Assembly: GCA_003105035.1 (NCBI GenBank) | Contig: PQAL01000038.1 | Coordinates: 122,000 to 185,999 of the forward strand | Source: Anaerolineales bacterium | GTDB taxonomy: Bacteria; Chloroflexota; Anaerolineae; Anaerolineales; UBA4823 | Direction: 5' to 3' | DNA length: 64,000 nt | Shown here: positions 18,159-27,267 of the stretch, piece after piece | How the letters are laid out: every line of letters begins with the position of its first letter | Position numbering within the stretch: position 1 is the stretch's first letter | Translations under genes and position numbers: made by a program | Notes under the pieces: generated by a model | What the model saw: only the letters and a program-made list of their open reading frames with translations | What the model was told of the DNA's origin: nothing | Database searches by the model: none

Positions 18159-19226
18159 ATGGAAATCACAATCGGTTCCCATACCATCGGTTCGGACCAT
18201 CCAACCTATTTCATCGCCGATATTGCCGCCAACCATGATGGCGATCTGGACAGGGCCAGGATGCTCATCCACCTCGCCAAAGAGGTGGGTGCTGATGCGG
18301 CCAAGTTCCAGAATTTCCGTGCTCCCAAGATCGTCTCGGATTACGGTTTCACCCACATGGATGGCCAGGTTTCTCACCAGGCGGCTTGGAAAAAGTCTGT
18401 TTTCCAGGTATATCGCGAAGCTTCCATCCCCTTCGAATGGACACCCATCCTCAAGCAGGCCTGTGACGAAGCAGGTATAGAATTCTTCTCTGCCCCCTAC
18501 GATTTCGAAGCCATCGACATGCTCGACCAGTACGTGCAGATGTACAAGGCTGGTTCAGGTGAGATTGATTGGATCGAGGCCCTCGAGCGCATGGCTTCCA
18601 AAGGCAAGCCTTTCTTCGTGGCTACCGGGGCTTCTGATATCGGTGAGGTGCAGCGGGCGGTGCATGCAATATTGAAGATTAATCCCCAGCTGGTGCTGAT
18701 GCAGTGCAACACCAATTACACTGCCAGGCCTTCTAATTATGACCACCTGCACTTGAATGTGCTAAAGACGTATGCCACGATATTCCCGCAGGTTATTCTG
18801 GGTCTGTCGGACCATACTCACGCCCTTGCCCCTGTGCTGGGTGCAGTCACCCTGGGGGCGCGCGTCATCGAGCGCCACTTCACCGACTCCAACGACCGAC
18901 AGGGCCCGGACCATAAGTTCGCCATGAACCCGCAAAAATGGGCCTACATGGTAGAGGAGACCCGCCTGCTTGAGCGTTGCCTGGGAAGCTCCGATAAGTT
19001 CGTGGCAGGCAATGAGCATGAAACAGCCGTCATCCAGAGGCGCTGCTTACGTGCTGCCCGAGAAGTCAAGGCTGGCGAGACCTTTACGCGTGAGATGATT
19101 GATGTCTTGCGCCCCGCCACCCCCGGGGCGATCACACCCGACCAGATCACCCTCGTGACCGGCAAGCGGGCGTTGGTTGACTTCCCTCTGGGGAAAGAAA
19201 TCCGCTGGACCGATCTGGGTGATTGA
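18159..19226 (+). CDS. neuB: Nonulosonic acid synthase (NeuB/SpsE family) with SAF domain
   Basis: A 355-residue protein. The TIM-barrel starts with TYFIADIAANHDGDLDRA, shows ADAAKFQNF and GLSDHTHALAP, and ends with RVIERHFTDSNDRQGPDHK, where the PEP- and metal-binding residues of NeuB enzymes lie. Residues ~290-355 (LRAAREVKAGETFTREMI, then RPATPGAITPD) are the SAF/antifreeze-like domain. The family condenses PEP with an N-acyl amino sugar or its 6-phosphate to a nine-carbon acid. With PseB upstream the product may be a pseudaminic-like acid. The ribosome site TTGGAG precedes ATG 18159. Confidence 0.88.
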   Translation: MEITIGSHTIGSDHPTYFIADIAANHDGDLDRARMLIHLAKEVGADAAKFQNFRAPKIVSDYGFTHMDGQVSHQAAWKKSVFQVYREASIPFEWTPILKQACDEAGIEFFSAPYDFEAIDMLDQYVQMYKAGSGEIDWIEALERMASKGKPFFVATGASDIGEVQRAVHAILKINPQLVLMQCNTNYTARPSNYDHLHLNVLKTYATIFPQVILGLSDHTHALAPVLGAVTLGARVIERHFTDSNDRQGPDHKFAMNPQKWAYMVEETRLLERCLGSSDKFVAGNEHETAVIQRRCLRAAREVKAGETFTREMIDVLRPATPGAITPDQITLVTGKRALVDFPLGKEIRWTDLGD

Positions 19227-19251
19227 TCCTGTAGCAAACGGTTGAATAACT

Positions 19252-20343
19252 TTGGCTCGTGTCCTCTATTTCTCACGGGATTACACCACCCACGACCATC
19301 GCTTCCTGACTGCCCTGTCAAAGACCGAGCATAAGGTTTTTTTCTTGCGCCTGGAAGGAAGCGGACCTGTGTTGGAATACCGCCCACTGCCGCCTGGGAT
19401 TGAGGCGGTGGAATGGGCCGGCGGGAAAAAGCCCGCAAAATTAGGTGATGGGCTGCACCTGCTCAATGACCTGCGCCGGGTGATTCGCCAGGTCAAGCCG
19501 GATCTGATTCATGCCGGCCCTATTCAGCGTGCAGCCTTCCTGGCAGCCCTGGCCGGGTTTCATCCACTGGTTAGCATGTCGTGGGGCTATGACCTGCTCC
19601 ACGATGCGAAATTAAATATTGCTTTGAAATGGGCCACCAGGTATACCCTTCACCGCAGCGATGCTTTCGTGGGCGATTGTGACACTATCCGTAATCTGGC
19701 AATTTCATATGGCATGCAGCCCAAACGCATTGTCACCTTCCCCTGGGGCATCGATTTGCAGCACTTCACCTTTCAACCGCGTGAAAACCCAAACAGATCA
19801 CCGTTCAAGCTGCTTTCCACCCGTTCATGGGAGCCAATCTACGGCATCGATGTGATTGCCCGTGCCTTCAGCCTGGCGCTGAAAAAGCGTCACGATCTCC
19901 AGCTCACTTTGCTGGGAGGTGGATCACAATATGCCCCCATCCGCCAGATCTTGCTGGTGGGAGCGGCTTTTAATCAGGTCACCTTCCCTGGCCAGGCGCC
20001 CCATTCTGATTTGCCCGCCTATTATCACCAGGCCGACCTATATATCAGCGCTTCCCACAGCGATGGCACGTCTATCTCGCTGCTGGAAGCCTTCGCCACC
20101 GGAACCCCTGCCATCGTCCCCGATATCCCAGGCAACCGTGAGTGGGTCATCCCAGGGGAGAACGGTTGGCTGTTCCCTGATGGAGATGCTGAGGCCTTAG
20201 CTTCTGCCATATTGTTGGCCGTCGAGCAACGCCAGCGCCTACCAGAGATGGGACGTAAAGCCCGCCAGCTGGCTGAAGAGCGGGCTGACTGGCAAAAGAA
20301 CTTCCCCCAGCTTGAGAAAGCTTACCAGCTGGCTCTAGCATAA
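19252..20343 (+). CDS. GT4 glycosyltransferase
   Basis: A 363-residue GT-B enzyme with a TTG start at 19252 giving MARVLYFSRDYTTHDHRF. The donor domain holds LLSTRSWEPIYGIDVIARAF, TLLGGGSQY, and SASHSDGTSISLLEAFATG with the GT4 acidic pair. No signal peptide is present. It sits between the NeuB-type synthase and the SpsF-type cytidylyltransferase, so it may transfer the sugar those enzymes make or the residue next to it. GT4 enzymes usually use nucleotide diphosphate donors, so direct use of a CMP-sugar is uncertain. Confidence 0.8.
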   Translation: MARVLYFSRDYTTHDHRFLTALSKTEHKVFFLRLEGSGPVLEYRPLPPGIEAVEWAGGKKPAKLGDGLHLLNDLRRVIRQVKPDLIHAGPIQRAAFLAALAGFHPLVSMSWGYDLLHDAKLNIALKWATRYTLHRSDAFVGDCDTIRNLAISYGMQPKRIVTFPWGIDLQHFTFQPRENPNRSPFKLLSTRSWEPIYGIDVIARAFSLALKKRHDLQLTLLGGGSQYAPIRQILLVGAAFNQVTFPGQAPHSDLPAYYHQADLYISASHSDGTSISLLEAFATGTPAIVPDIPGNREWVIPGENGWLFPDGDAEALASAILLAVEQRQRLPEMGRKARQLAEERADWQKNFPQLEKAYQLALA

Positions 20344-20376
20344 GCTGCCTTCAATAATCATTCACCCTACCCAACC

Positions 20377-21246
20377 ATGCATAAAATCGCCATCATCCAG
20401 GCCCGTATGTCCTCGTCCCGCTTGCCAGGTAAGGTCCTCAAAGATATTGCTGGCCGTCCCATGCTCCAGCATGTCATTGAACGCAGCATGCGCGCTCGCC
20501 TGGTCGATGGGATCGTCGTCGCCACTACGCTTGATCCATCCGATGACGAGCTGGCTCAATTTTGTCATCGCCTGGGCATCTCTTGTTTCCGCGGCAGCCT
20601 GCCGGATGTGCTCGACCGGTATTATCAGGCAGCCCGTCAGTACCACGCCGATGTCATCATTCGCCTGACCGCTGATTGCCCATTGATCGATCCCGACGTG
20701 CTCGACCTGACCGTGAAAGCTTTTTGGGGTGCAGAATTATCACAACCGCTGGCTGGCCCGCTTACCAAGCAGCACGCTTTCGATTTCGCTGCCAACCGCC
20801 TGCCACCTCCCTGGAAGCGGACGATTCCCATCGGCCTGGACGTGGAGGTGTGTTCCTTCACAGCCCTTGAAAAAGCTTGGCATCAAGCTGACCAGCCTTA
20901 CCATCGTGAGCACGTGATGCCATCTATGTATGAAGGCGTGGTCTTTCCCCTGTCTGATTCATCAAAACAGTCGGAGTGGTATGTAGACAGCGGCCAGACG
21001 CCACACGGCTCAAAGGTGGCCCTGCTTAACCACGCACCCGATCTGGGCAGTTTACGCTGGACAGTCGATACCCCCGCCGACCTGGAGTTCGTCCGACAGG
21101 TGTACGCCAACTATGGAGCTTACCAGGTCTTCGGCTGGCAGGATGTATTAGCCCTCCTGAAAGCTGAACCTGAGCTGGCGATGATTAATGCCGGCGTAGC
21201 CCACAATACCGCCTTTGATGTTGACCAGCGTACTGCGCGATACTAG
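20377..21246 (+). CDS. spsF: SpsF-type cytidylyltransferase
   Basis: A 289-residue nucleotidyltransferase. The N-terminus IIQARMSSSRLPGKVL is the SpsF form of the CTP-binding loop, followed by RLTADCPLIDP, which carries the metal-binding Asp. The family resembles CMP-nonulosonate synthetases and includes PseF-like enzymes. With pseB, the reductase and neuB it forms a compact cassette that would activate the nine-carbon acid as a CMP-sugar. The family is normally around 240 residues; the extra C-terminus (after residue ~245) is variable. Confidence 0.82.
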   Translation: MHKIAIIQARMSSSRLPGKVLKDIAGRPMLQHVIERSMRARLVDGIVVATTLDPSDDELAQFCHRLGISCFRGSLPDVLDRYYQAARQYHADVIIRLTADCPLIDPDVLDLTVKAFWGAELSQPLAGPLTKQHAFDFAANRLPPPWKRTIPIGLDVEVCSFTALEKAWHQADQPYHREHVMPSMYEGVVFPLSDSSKQSEWYVDSGQTPHGSKVALLNHAPDLGSLRWTVDTPADLEFVRQVYANYGAYQVFGWQDVLALLKAEPELAMINAGVAHNTAFDVDQRTARY

Positions 21247-21254
21247 CCGGCCAT

Positions 21255-22208
21255 ATGCCCTCCACTGATCCCTTCCTCACTATCTTCACAGCCCCCAAGC
21301 CTTTCACCGAACCGCATATCAGCCTGATCCAGCGTAATGCCATCCAATCCTGGCTGCACCTTGGGGATGAGGTGGACGTGCTCCTGGTCGGTGATGAGCC
21401 GGGGATGGCTGAGTTTGCTGCCGAAGCAGGCCTCCTGCACCTGCCAAATGTTACCCGCAATCAATTAGGCACCCCTCTGGTCAGCTCGATCTTTTCGCTG
21501 GCACGCCAAGCCAGCACCTCACCGTTATTGGCCTATGTCAATGCCGACGTCCTGCTCACCCCGCAAATCCTGGACATTGCCCGGCAGGTATACTGCCAGG
21601 CCAAACAGTTCCTCATCGTCGGCCAGCGCTATGATCTGGACGTGCAGCAGCCACTCGAGTTCAACGCCGGTTGGGAGGTTCAATTGCAGGATGAATTGCA
21701 GCGACGGGGCCGGCTGCACCCACCTGCTGGCAGCGATTATTTCATTTTCCCGCGCACGTGCTTTACTGACCTGCCTTCCTTTTCAATCGGCCGGGCCGGG
21801 TGGGATAACTGGATGATCTACAACGCCCGCCTGCAACATATGCCCGTTGTCGATGCTACAGCCTCCATCCCGGTGATCCACCAGGATCATGATTATTCGC
21901 ATCTCCCCAACGGCCAGCCCCATTATCGCCTGCCCGAATCATCGGAGAATACCCGCCTGGCAGGTGGCCGGCGCTCCATCTTCCACCTGGAAGATGCCGA
22001 CTATAGTCTCCAGGATGGCCAGCTGAAGCGTATTCCCCTGCGTGGCCGTAAGTTGCTTCGCCAGGTCGAGACTTATCCCCTGCTTGAGCTGCACTCGCGC
22101 TTCCTGGCAGATATCAGCTTTGCCGTCTTTCATCCGGTGAAAGCCTGGAAAGAATTTCGCGGTCGCCTGGCCTACAAGCTCAGCCACTCACATCCAACTC
22201 ATGCCTGA
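21255..22208 (+). CDS. Putative GT-A type glycosyltransferase
   Basis: A 317-residue soluble protein from ATG 21255. It begins with LTIFTAPKPF, has DEVDVLLVGDEPGM, and has LAYVNADVLLTP near residue 95, the DxD-like metal site of GT-A enzymes; GWDNWMIYNARL comes later. This fits a divergent family-2-like glycosyltransferase. The last 60 residues look amphipathic and basic. It overlaps the next methyltransferase gene by eight bases. Donor and acceptor cannot be inferred; the context says surface-glycan assembly. Confidence 0.6.
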   Translation: MPSTDPFLTIFTAPKPFTEPHISLIQRNAIQSWLHLGDEVDVLLVGDEPGMAEFAAEAGLLHLPNVTRNQLGTPLVSSIFSLARQASTSPLLAYVNADVLLTPQILDIARQVYCQAKQFLIVGQRYDLDVQQPLEFNAGWEVQLQDELQRRGRLHPPAGSDYFIFPRTCFTDLPSFSIGRAGWDNWMIYNARLQHMPVVDATASIPVIHQDHDYSHLPNGQPHYRLPESSENTRLAGGRRSIFHLEDADYSLQDGQLKRIPLRGRKLLRQVETYPLLELHSRFLADISFAVFHPVKAWKEFRGRLAYKLSHSHPTHA

Positions 22209-23073
22209 AATCGTCCAGCATTGCCCCTTGTGTGGATCAGCCACTCATTCACCCTTCGATGAACGCCACTTTCGCGGCTATAGAGTGATCAACGTGATCT
22301 GCCAGTCCTGTGGACTGGTTTACCAGTCCCCTCGTATGGATGAAGCTGAAAGCCAGGCCTTTTACCAGGCTGAGTACCGCCTGCTCTATCAGGGCCAGGA
22401 AGGGCCCAACACCAAAGACCTCAAGGTCCAATCGCAGCGGGCAGAGGTGACCCTGGAATTCATCCAGCCGCATATCAAATCGGCTTCACGCCTGCTCGAC
22501 ATTGGTTGCTCGAGCGGGTTGCTGCTGCAAAAATTCTCGGCATACTTTCATGCCAGTGCCTGGGGAATCGAACCCGGCGATATGTACCGCCAGTATGCGC
22601 AACTGGCCGGGCTGGAAGTATTCACCTCACTGGATGAGCTTAAACAGGCAGGGTCGCCGCCATTTTCACTGGTCAGCATGATGCATGTATTGGAACATCT
22701 GCCCGACCCCGTGGGTTACCTGGCTGACCTCCGTCTACACCGGCTTGAGCAAGACGGCTGGCTTCTCCTGGAAGTCCCTAACCTGTACGCCCATGACAGC
22801 TTTGAAGTAGCCCACCTGGTCTCCTACAGTCCGCATACCCTGAAACAGGTGGTTGAAAAAGCTGGTTACCGGGTGGCAGCGCTTCGCAAGCATGGTCAGC
22901 CGCGCTCAAAACAACTCCCTTTATATATCACACTGCTGGCAATCCCCAGCCCGGTATCCACTTACAAGCTTAAACCAGAACACTATGTCCACCTGCGCCG
23001 CCAATGGGGATTTTTTAGGCGTAGGTTGGTCCAACGCATCTTCCCTTACCAGGCCTGGTTGCCAGTGGAATAA
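22201..23073 (+). CDS. SAM-dependent methyltransferase with N-terminal zinc-ribbon
   Basis: A 290-residue class I methyltransferase. Residues 8-40 hold two CxxC pairs (CPLCGS and CQSCGLVYQSP), a zinc-ribbon typical of one sugar-methyltransferase group. The SAM motif LLDIGCSSGLLLQKF follows near residue 98, and MMHVLEHLPDPVGYL near residue 160. It starts inside the end of the previous gene, so the pair is translationally coupled. It may methylate a nucleotide sugar or the chain end of the glycan. One of three methyltransferase genes in the locus. Confidence 0.82.
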   Translation: MPEIVQHCPLCGSATHSPFDERHFRGYRVINVICQSCGLVYQSPRMDEAESQAFYQAEYRLLYQGQEGPNTKDLKVQSQRAEVTLEFIQPHIKSASRLLDIGCSSGLLLQKFSAYFHASAWGIEPGDMYRQYAQLAGLEVFTSLDELKQAGSPPFSLVSMMHVLEHLPDPVGYLADLRLHRLEQDGWLLLEVPNLYAHDSFEVAHLVSYSPHTLKQVVEKAGYRVAALRKHGQPRSKQLPLYITLLAIPSPVSTYKLKPEHYVHLRRQWGFFRRRLVQRIFPYQAWLPVE

Positions 23074-23086
23074 CCAAGAGTCAATT

Positions 23087-24070
23087 ATGCCCAGAATTGG
23101 TATCAACCCGAATCGTGGTCAACAAAGCCAGTACAGCCCTTCCCGAATCACCCTGGCCATGCTGACCTACCTGCCTAACCAGGCTGGTTATTTTGCTGAG
23201 CGCCTGGCGGTCACCCGCCTGAGCCTGGACAGTCTGATTGCCAACACCCCAAAGCCATATGATTTGATCGTTTTTGATAACGGTAGTTGCCCTGAGCTTG
23301 TTAGCTATCTTTGCCAGCTGCGCGACAGCGGACAAATAACTTTCCTGATCCTATCCAGCGAGAATATCGGCAAGATCAGCGCCCTGCAGGTCATCTTTCG
23401 GGCTGCTCCAGGGGAGATCGTGGCCTACAGCGATGACGATGTGTTCTTCCTGCCAGGTTGGCTGGAAAGCCACCTAAAAATCATGGAAACTTACCCTCAG
23501 GTTGGCCTGGTGACCGGTTTTTACATCCGCTCCCACCTGCGTTATGCCACTCAGACTATCGAAGCTTTTGCCACGCAGCCTGACGTGCAGGTTGAGCGCG
23601 GCTTCCTCATCCCGCCTGAGCTGGAACAGCATTACATCGCTAACATGGGTCGCACAGCCGAGTCATACCAACAGGAGGTTAGCGGTCTGCAGGATATCAG
23701 GCTCACCTACAAAGGCCTGACCACGCTGGCTTCGGCTGGGCACCACCAGTTTATCGCCCCGCGCCAGCTCATGCTCAGCATACTTCCAGGCTGGGACACC
23801 AATTTGATGGGCCGCATGGTTGAGCTTGAAAATGCTGTAGACCAGCGTGGCTACCTGCGCTTGAGCACCATGAACCCGGTCACTCGCCTGTTGGGGAATG
23901 TGATCAGCACTGAAAACGCCGGTGAAGCGCAGCGCCTGGGGTTAGCTACCCAGGCTGGGCAAGTATCGAAACCTCCCACTGGGTTAGCAAGCCGTCTGCT
24001 AAAATTCCCGCTCGTCAGGCGCCTGGCCCTCGGGATGTATAATCGTCTTCATCTGCTGATTAACTCATGA
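23087..24070 (+). CDS. GT2 family glycosyltransferase
   Basis: A 327-residue GT-A enzyme. ATG 23087 is used because a longer frame would overlap the methyltransferase gene by more than 200 bases. The fold is shown by ITLAMLTYLPNQAGYF, LIVFDNGSCPE, SSENIGKISALQ and EIVAYSDDDVFFLPGWL; the SDDD group is the metal site. It ends in an ATGA overlap with the following oxidoreductase gene. Likely transfers one residue of the glycan in the cytoplasm. Confidence 0.8.
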   Translation: MPRIGINPNRGQQSQYSPSRITLAMLTYLPNQAGYFAERLAVTRLSLDSLIANTPKPYDLIVFDNGSCPELVSYLCQLRDSGQITFLILSSENIGKISALQVIFRAAPGEIVAYSDDDVFFLPGWLESHLKIMETYPQVGLVTGFYIRSHLRYATQTIEAFATQPDVQVERGFLIPPELEQHYIANMGRTAESYQQEVSGLQDIRLTYKGLTTLASAGHHQFIAPRQLMLSILPGWDTNLMGRMVELENAVDQRGYLRLSTMNPVTRLLGNVISTENAGEAQRLGLATQAGQVSKPPTGLASRLLKFPLVRRLALGMYNRLHLLINS

Positions 24071-25053
24071 GATACCTGATTGCCGGTTTTGGCTCGATTG
24101 GTCGACGACACTTTCGCAACCTCCTAACACTGGACGAGCGCGATATTGTCATTTACCATACCCACCACTCCACCCTACCAGACGATGAGCTGCAAGGCTT
24201 TCCTGTCGAAAGCGACCTGCGCGCCGCACTGGCTCACCAGCCTAATGCGGTCATCATCGCCAATCCCACCGCCATGCACCTGGAGGTCGCCATCCCGGCT
24301 GCCCAGTATGGCTGCCACTTGCTGATCGAAAAGCCCATTTCACATTCATTAGCTCGCCTCGACAATCTGGAGCAGGCTGTCCAGGATAACCATTGCCAGG
24401 TGCTGGTTGGGTTCCAGTTCCGCTTCCATCCTGGCCTTCGTACAATGAAAAAGCTCCTGGATGAAGGGACGATTGGCATACCCTTATCGGTTCGCGCCAG
24501 CTGGGGAGAGTATCTACCCGGTTGGCACCCCTGGGAAGATCACACCCAGGGGTATGCAGCCCGAGCAGAGCTGGGTGGAGGTGTGGTGCTCACCCTGTCG
24601 CATCCACTGGATTATTTAAGCTGGTTGTTGGGAGAAGTTGCATCCGTGTTTGCCTTCACCAGCCGCCAGGGTTTACAGCTCCCCGTAGAAGATTCCGCCG
24701 AGATCGCCTTGCGCTTCAAAAATGGCACGATTGGCAGCCTCCACCTGGATTACCTTCAACGCCCAGCCTCCCATACCCTGGAAATCATCGGCTCACTGGG
24801 CACGCTCCGCTGGGACAATGCCGATGGGATTGTCCGCATGGGCAAAGTTACCATGAACAACAATGCCGTCGCCACGCAGGAATTCTACCCCCCCGAAGGT
24901 TTTGAGCGTAACAGCATGTTCCTGGATGAGCTGCGTAACTTCCAGGATATGATCCACGGTAGAGCCCAGCCGCTGTGCACACTGAAAGATGGCAAAGTGG
25001 CACTCCGCCTGGCCCTGGCTGCCCTGCAGGAGCAGCTGGTCAACTTTGAATAA
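24067..25053 (+). CDS. Gfo/Idh/MocA family oxidoreductase
   Basis: A 328-residue protein with the NAD-binding motif IAGFGSIGRRHFRNL at residues 5-19 and the family signature LLIEKPISHS near residue 90. HPLDYLSWLLG near residue 180 carries the usual catalytic His. Such enzymes oxidise or reduce sugar hydroxyls, often at C3. It is followed by an SDR, a CMP-sugar synthetase/phosphatase fusion and a NeuB-type synthase, so it probably shapes the precursor or product of that nine-carbon acid. Confidence 0.85.
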   Translation: MRYLIAGFGSIGRRHFRNLLTLDERDIVIYHTHHSTLPDDELQGFPVESDLRAALAHQPNAVIIANPTAMHLEVAIPAAQYGCHLLIEKPISHSLARLDNLEQAVQDNHCQVLVGFQFRFHPGLRTMKKLLDEGTIGIPLSVRASWGEYLPGWHPWEDHTQGYAARAELGGGVVLTLSHPLDYLSWLLGEVASVFAFTSRQGLQLPVEDSAEIALRFKNGTIGSLHLDYLQRPASHTLEIIGSLGTLRWDNADGIVRMGKVTMNNNAVATQEFYPPEGFERNSMFLDELRNFQDMIHGRAQPLCTLKDGKVALRLALAALQEQLVNFE

Positions 25054-25126
25054 GCCTGACTCAACCTTCTGAGTGCGTAATAGATAATCAATCCTTCCCA
25101 CCAATAACCGAGATAGTGGAAACCCT

Positions 25127-25975
25127 ATGAAACAAGACAGTATCATGCACAAGTTCGACCTGACCGGCAAAGTTGCGGTTGTCACCGGTGGACCTGGCCT
25201 GCTCGGCAGGGAATTCTGCCGCACGTTGGCGGAAGCGGGTGCCCGCGTGGTAGTTACTGATATTAATGCCAGTGCGGTTAATGCCCTGGCCACTCAATTA
25301 ATCGAGGCTGGCTATCATTGCCTGGGTGTAGCCACCGATGTTACCCAGCCCGAGTCGGTTCAGAACCTGGTGGAGGAAACCCTGGCCAGCTTCGGTCGGC
25401 TGGATATCCTCGTAAATTCGGCTGCTCTCGATCCCAAGTTCGACTCTGCAGCACTGGACGAGATGGCGAAACAGGGGGCAGTTTCTGGCGCATTTGAAGA
25501 ATACCCCCTGGAGCAGTGGAAAGCCGGCGTAGACGTCAACCTGACTGGCATGTTTCTGTGCTGCCAGGCGGCGGTCAAGCCCATGCTATCCCAGGGCAAA
25601 CAGGGTTCCATCATCAATATCTGCTCCACTTACGGCCTGGTCGCTCCCGACCAGCGCATCTACCAGCGCGATGGCCGACAGACCTTGTTCAAGCCGGTAT
25701 ATTACTCAGTCACCAAAGCCGGTGTATTGGGGCTCACCCGCTATCTTGCAGCCTACTATGCCGGAACAGATATCCGCGTTAATGCCCTCACACCAGGTGG
25801 CATTTTCAACGCTCACGATGAGACCTTTTTGAAAGCCTATACAGCCCGGGCAGTCATGGGCCGCATGGCAAATAAAGATGAGATGAACGGCGCTTTGCTT
25901 TTCCTGGCTTCGGAGGCCTCCTCATATATGACCGGCTCCAACTTGGTGGTCGATGGCGGCTGGACTGCCTGGTAG
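25127..25975 (+). CDS. Short-chain dehydrogenase/reductase
   Basis: A 282-residue classical SDR. VVTGGPGLLGREFCRTLAEA (a TGxxxxxG motif) is near residue 18, NSAALDPKFD in the middle, ICSTYG carries the catalytic Ser, and YSVTKAG has the Tyr and Lys. The C-terminus VVDGGWTAW is typical. Sugar or polyol oxidation is likely. It lies between a Gfo/Idh enzyme and the fused CMP-sugar synthetase; SDRs at this position are known in flagellin and capsule nonulosonate loci, but the exact reaction here is unknown. Confidence 0.85.
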   Translation: MKQDSIMHKFDLTGKVAVVTGGPGLLGREFCRTLAEAGARVVVTDINASAVNALATQLIEAGYHCLGVATDVTQPESVQNLVEETLASFGRLDILVNSAALDPKFDSAALDEMAKQGAVSGAFEEYPLEQWKAGVDVNLTGMFLCCQAAVKPMLSQGKQGSIINICSTYGLVAPDQRIYQRDGRQTLFKPVYYSVTKAGVLGLTRYLAAYYAGTDIRVNALTPGGIFNAHDETFLKAYTARAVMGRMANKDEMNGALLFLASEASSYMTGSNLVVDGGWTAW

Positions 25976-25996
25976 CCCGGTATCAGTGAGAATCCC

Positions 25997-27214
25997 ATGG
26001 AAATCCTAGTCCTAATTCCTGCTCGAGGTGGCTCAAAGAGCATCCCGCGTAAAAATATTAAGCTGCTCGCCGGTTACCCGCTTTTGGCTTACTCCATCGC
26101 CACTGCGCTTCACAGTCAGCTGGTCACCCGCACCATCGTCTCCACCGACGATGAGGAGATCGCTCGCATCGCCCAGCACTATGGGGCTGAGGCACCCTTC
26201 CTGCGCCCGCCTGAGTTTGCCCTCGATGGCACTACCGACCTGCCCGTCTTCACCCATGCTCTGGAGTGGCTGTCAGAGAATGAATCCTACCAGCCGGATA
26301 TCCTGGTGCAGCTGCGCCCCACCTCTCCCATCCGCCCGCCCGAGATTGTCGACCAGGCTGTGCAGATCCTGCTGGATCACCCCCATTCCGATTCGGTGCG
26401 CGGCGTTATTCCATCCGGTCAGAATCCCTTCAAGATGTGGCAGATCAATGATGTAGGCCACATGACACCCCTGCTCAGCCTGCCAGGTGTGCCTGAGCCA
26501 TTCAATGCCCCTCGCCAGGAGTTGCCCCAAACCTTCTGGCAAACTGGCCATATCGACGCCATCCGTCTTGCAACCATCCTGAAAAAGAATTCCCTCAGCG
26601 GTGAAGTAATCTACCCGTTGCTAATTGACCCGCGCTACGCGGTCGACATCGATACCCAGCGTGATTGGCAGCGTGCGGAGTGGATCATCACCCAGGCCCA
26701 GCTGCCCATGGTTCATCCAGGCCATGGCCGGCGCCCCTTACCCAAGCCGGTAGACTTGCTGGTCTTAGATTTTGACGGTGTGATGACGGATGATCGGGTG
26801 TGGGTCGACCAGACTGGGCATGAAACGGTAGTTGCCAACCGCCGCGACGGCATGGGTATCTCGCTGATGCACAGAGCGGGCATTCCGATGATTGTGCTCT
26901 CTACTGAGCCCAACCCGGTGGTAGCTGCTCGCTGCCGCAAGCTAAACTTACCGTTCATCCAGGGGCTGTCGGATAAAGCAACCACCCTGCAACAGGTACT
27001 TCACGAACGCCAGGTAGACCCGGCCCACGTGGTGTATCTCGGCAATGATGTCAACGACCTGCCGTGTTTCCCGCTAGTTGGTTGTGCGGTGGTCGTTGCC
27101 GATGCACATCCTGATGTCATCCCCCATGCCGATCTTGTGCTTACCACGCCAGGTGGAGCAGGCGCGGTACGGGAGTTATGTGATCGCATATTAAATGACC
27201 TGCGGCAGGTATAG
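25997..27214 (+). CDS. neuA: CMP-nonulosonate synthetase fused to HAD phosphatase
   Basis: A 405-residue two-domain protein. Residues 1-235 are a CMP-sialate-type synthetase: LIPARGGSKSIPRKNI (CTP loop), STDDEEIARIA, LRPTSPIRPP and DIDTQRDWQRAE. Residues 250-405 are a KdsC-like HAD phosphatase: VLDFDGVMTDDRV with the nucleophile and acid Asp, RRDGMGI, VLSTEPN, and GNDVNDLPCF. The fusion would remove the 9-phosphate from a nonulosonate and then join the acid to CMP. The same two activities are separate genes for Kdn in Bacteroides thetaiotaomicron and fused in vertebrate CMAS. The NeuB-type gene follows directly. Confidence 0.9.
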   Translation: MEILVLIPARGGSKSIPRKNIKLLAGYPLLAYSIATALHSQLVTRTIVSTDDEEIARIAQHYGAEAPFLRPPEFALDGTTDLPVFTHALEWLSENESYQPDILVQLRPTSPIRPPEIVDQAVQILLDHPHSDSVRGVIPSGQNPFKMWQINDVGHMTPLLSLPGVPEPFNAPRQELPQTFWQTGHIDAIRLATILKKNSLSGEVIYPLLIDPRYAVDIDTQRDWQRAEWIITQAQLPMVHPGHGRRPLPKPVDLLVLDFDGVMTDDRVWVDQTGHETVVANRRDGMGISLMHRAGIPMIVLSTEPNPVVAARCRKLNLPFIQGLSDKATTLQQVLHERQVDPAHVVYLGNDVNDLPCFPLVGCAVVVADAHPDVIPHADLVLTTPGGAGAVRELCDRILNDLRQV

Positions 27215-27267
27215 TTACCTTCTTCCTTAACAATAGATGATTTGTTTATATAGAAAGGTAAAACATC

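Noticed and set aside
22853..23086. N-terminal extension of the GT2 protein at 23087
   Set aside because: It lies in the methyltransferase gene in another frame; the GT2 motifs start just after ATG 23087.
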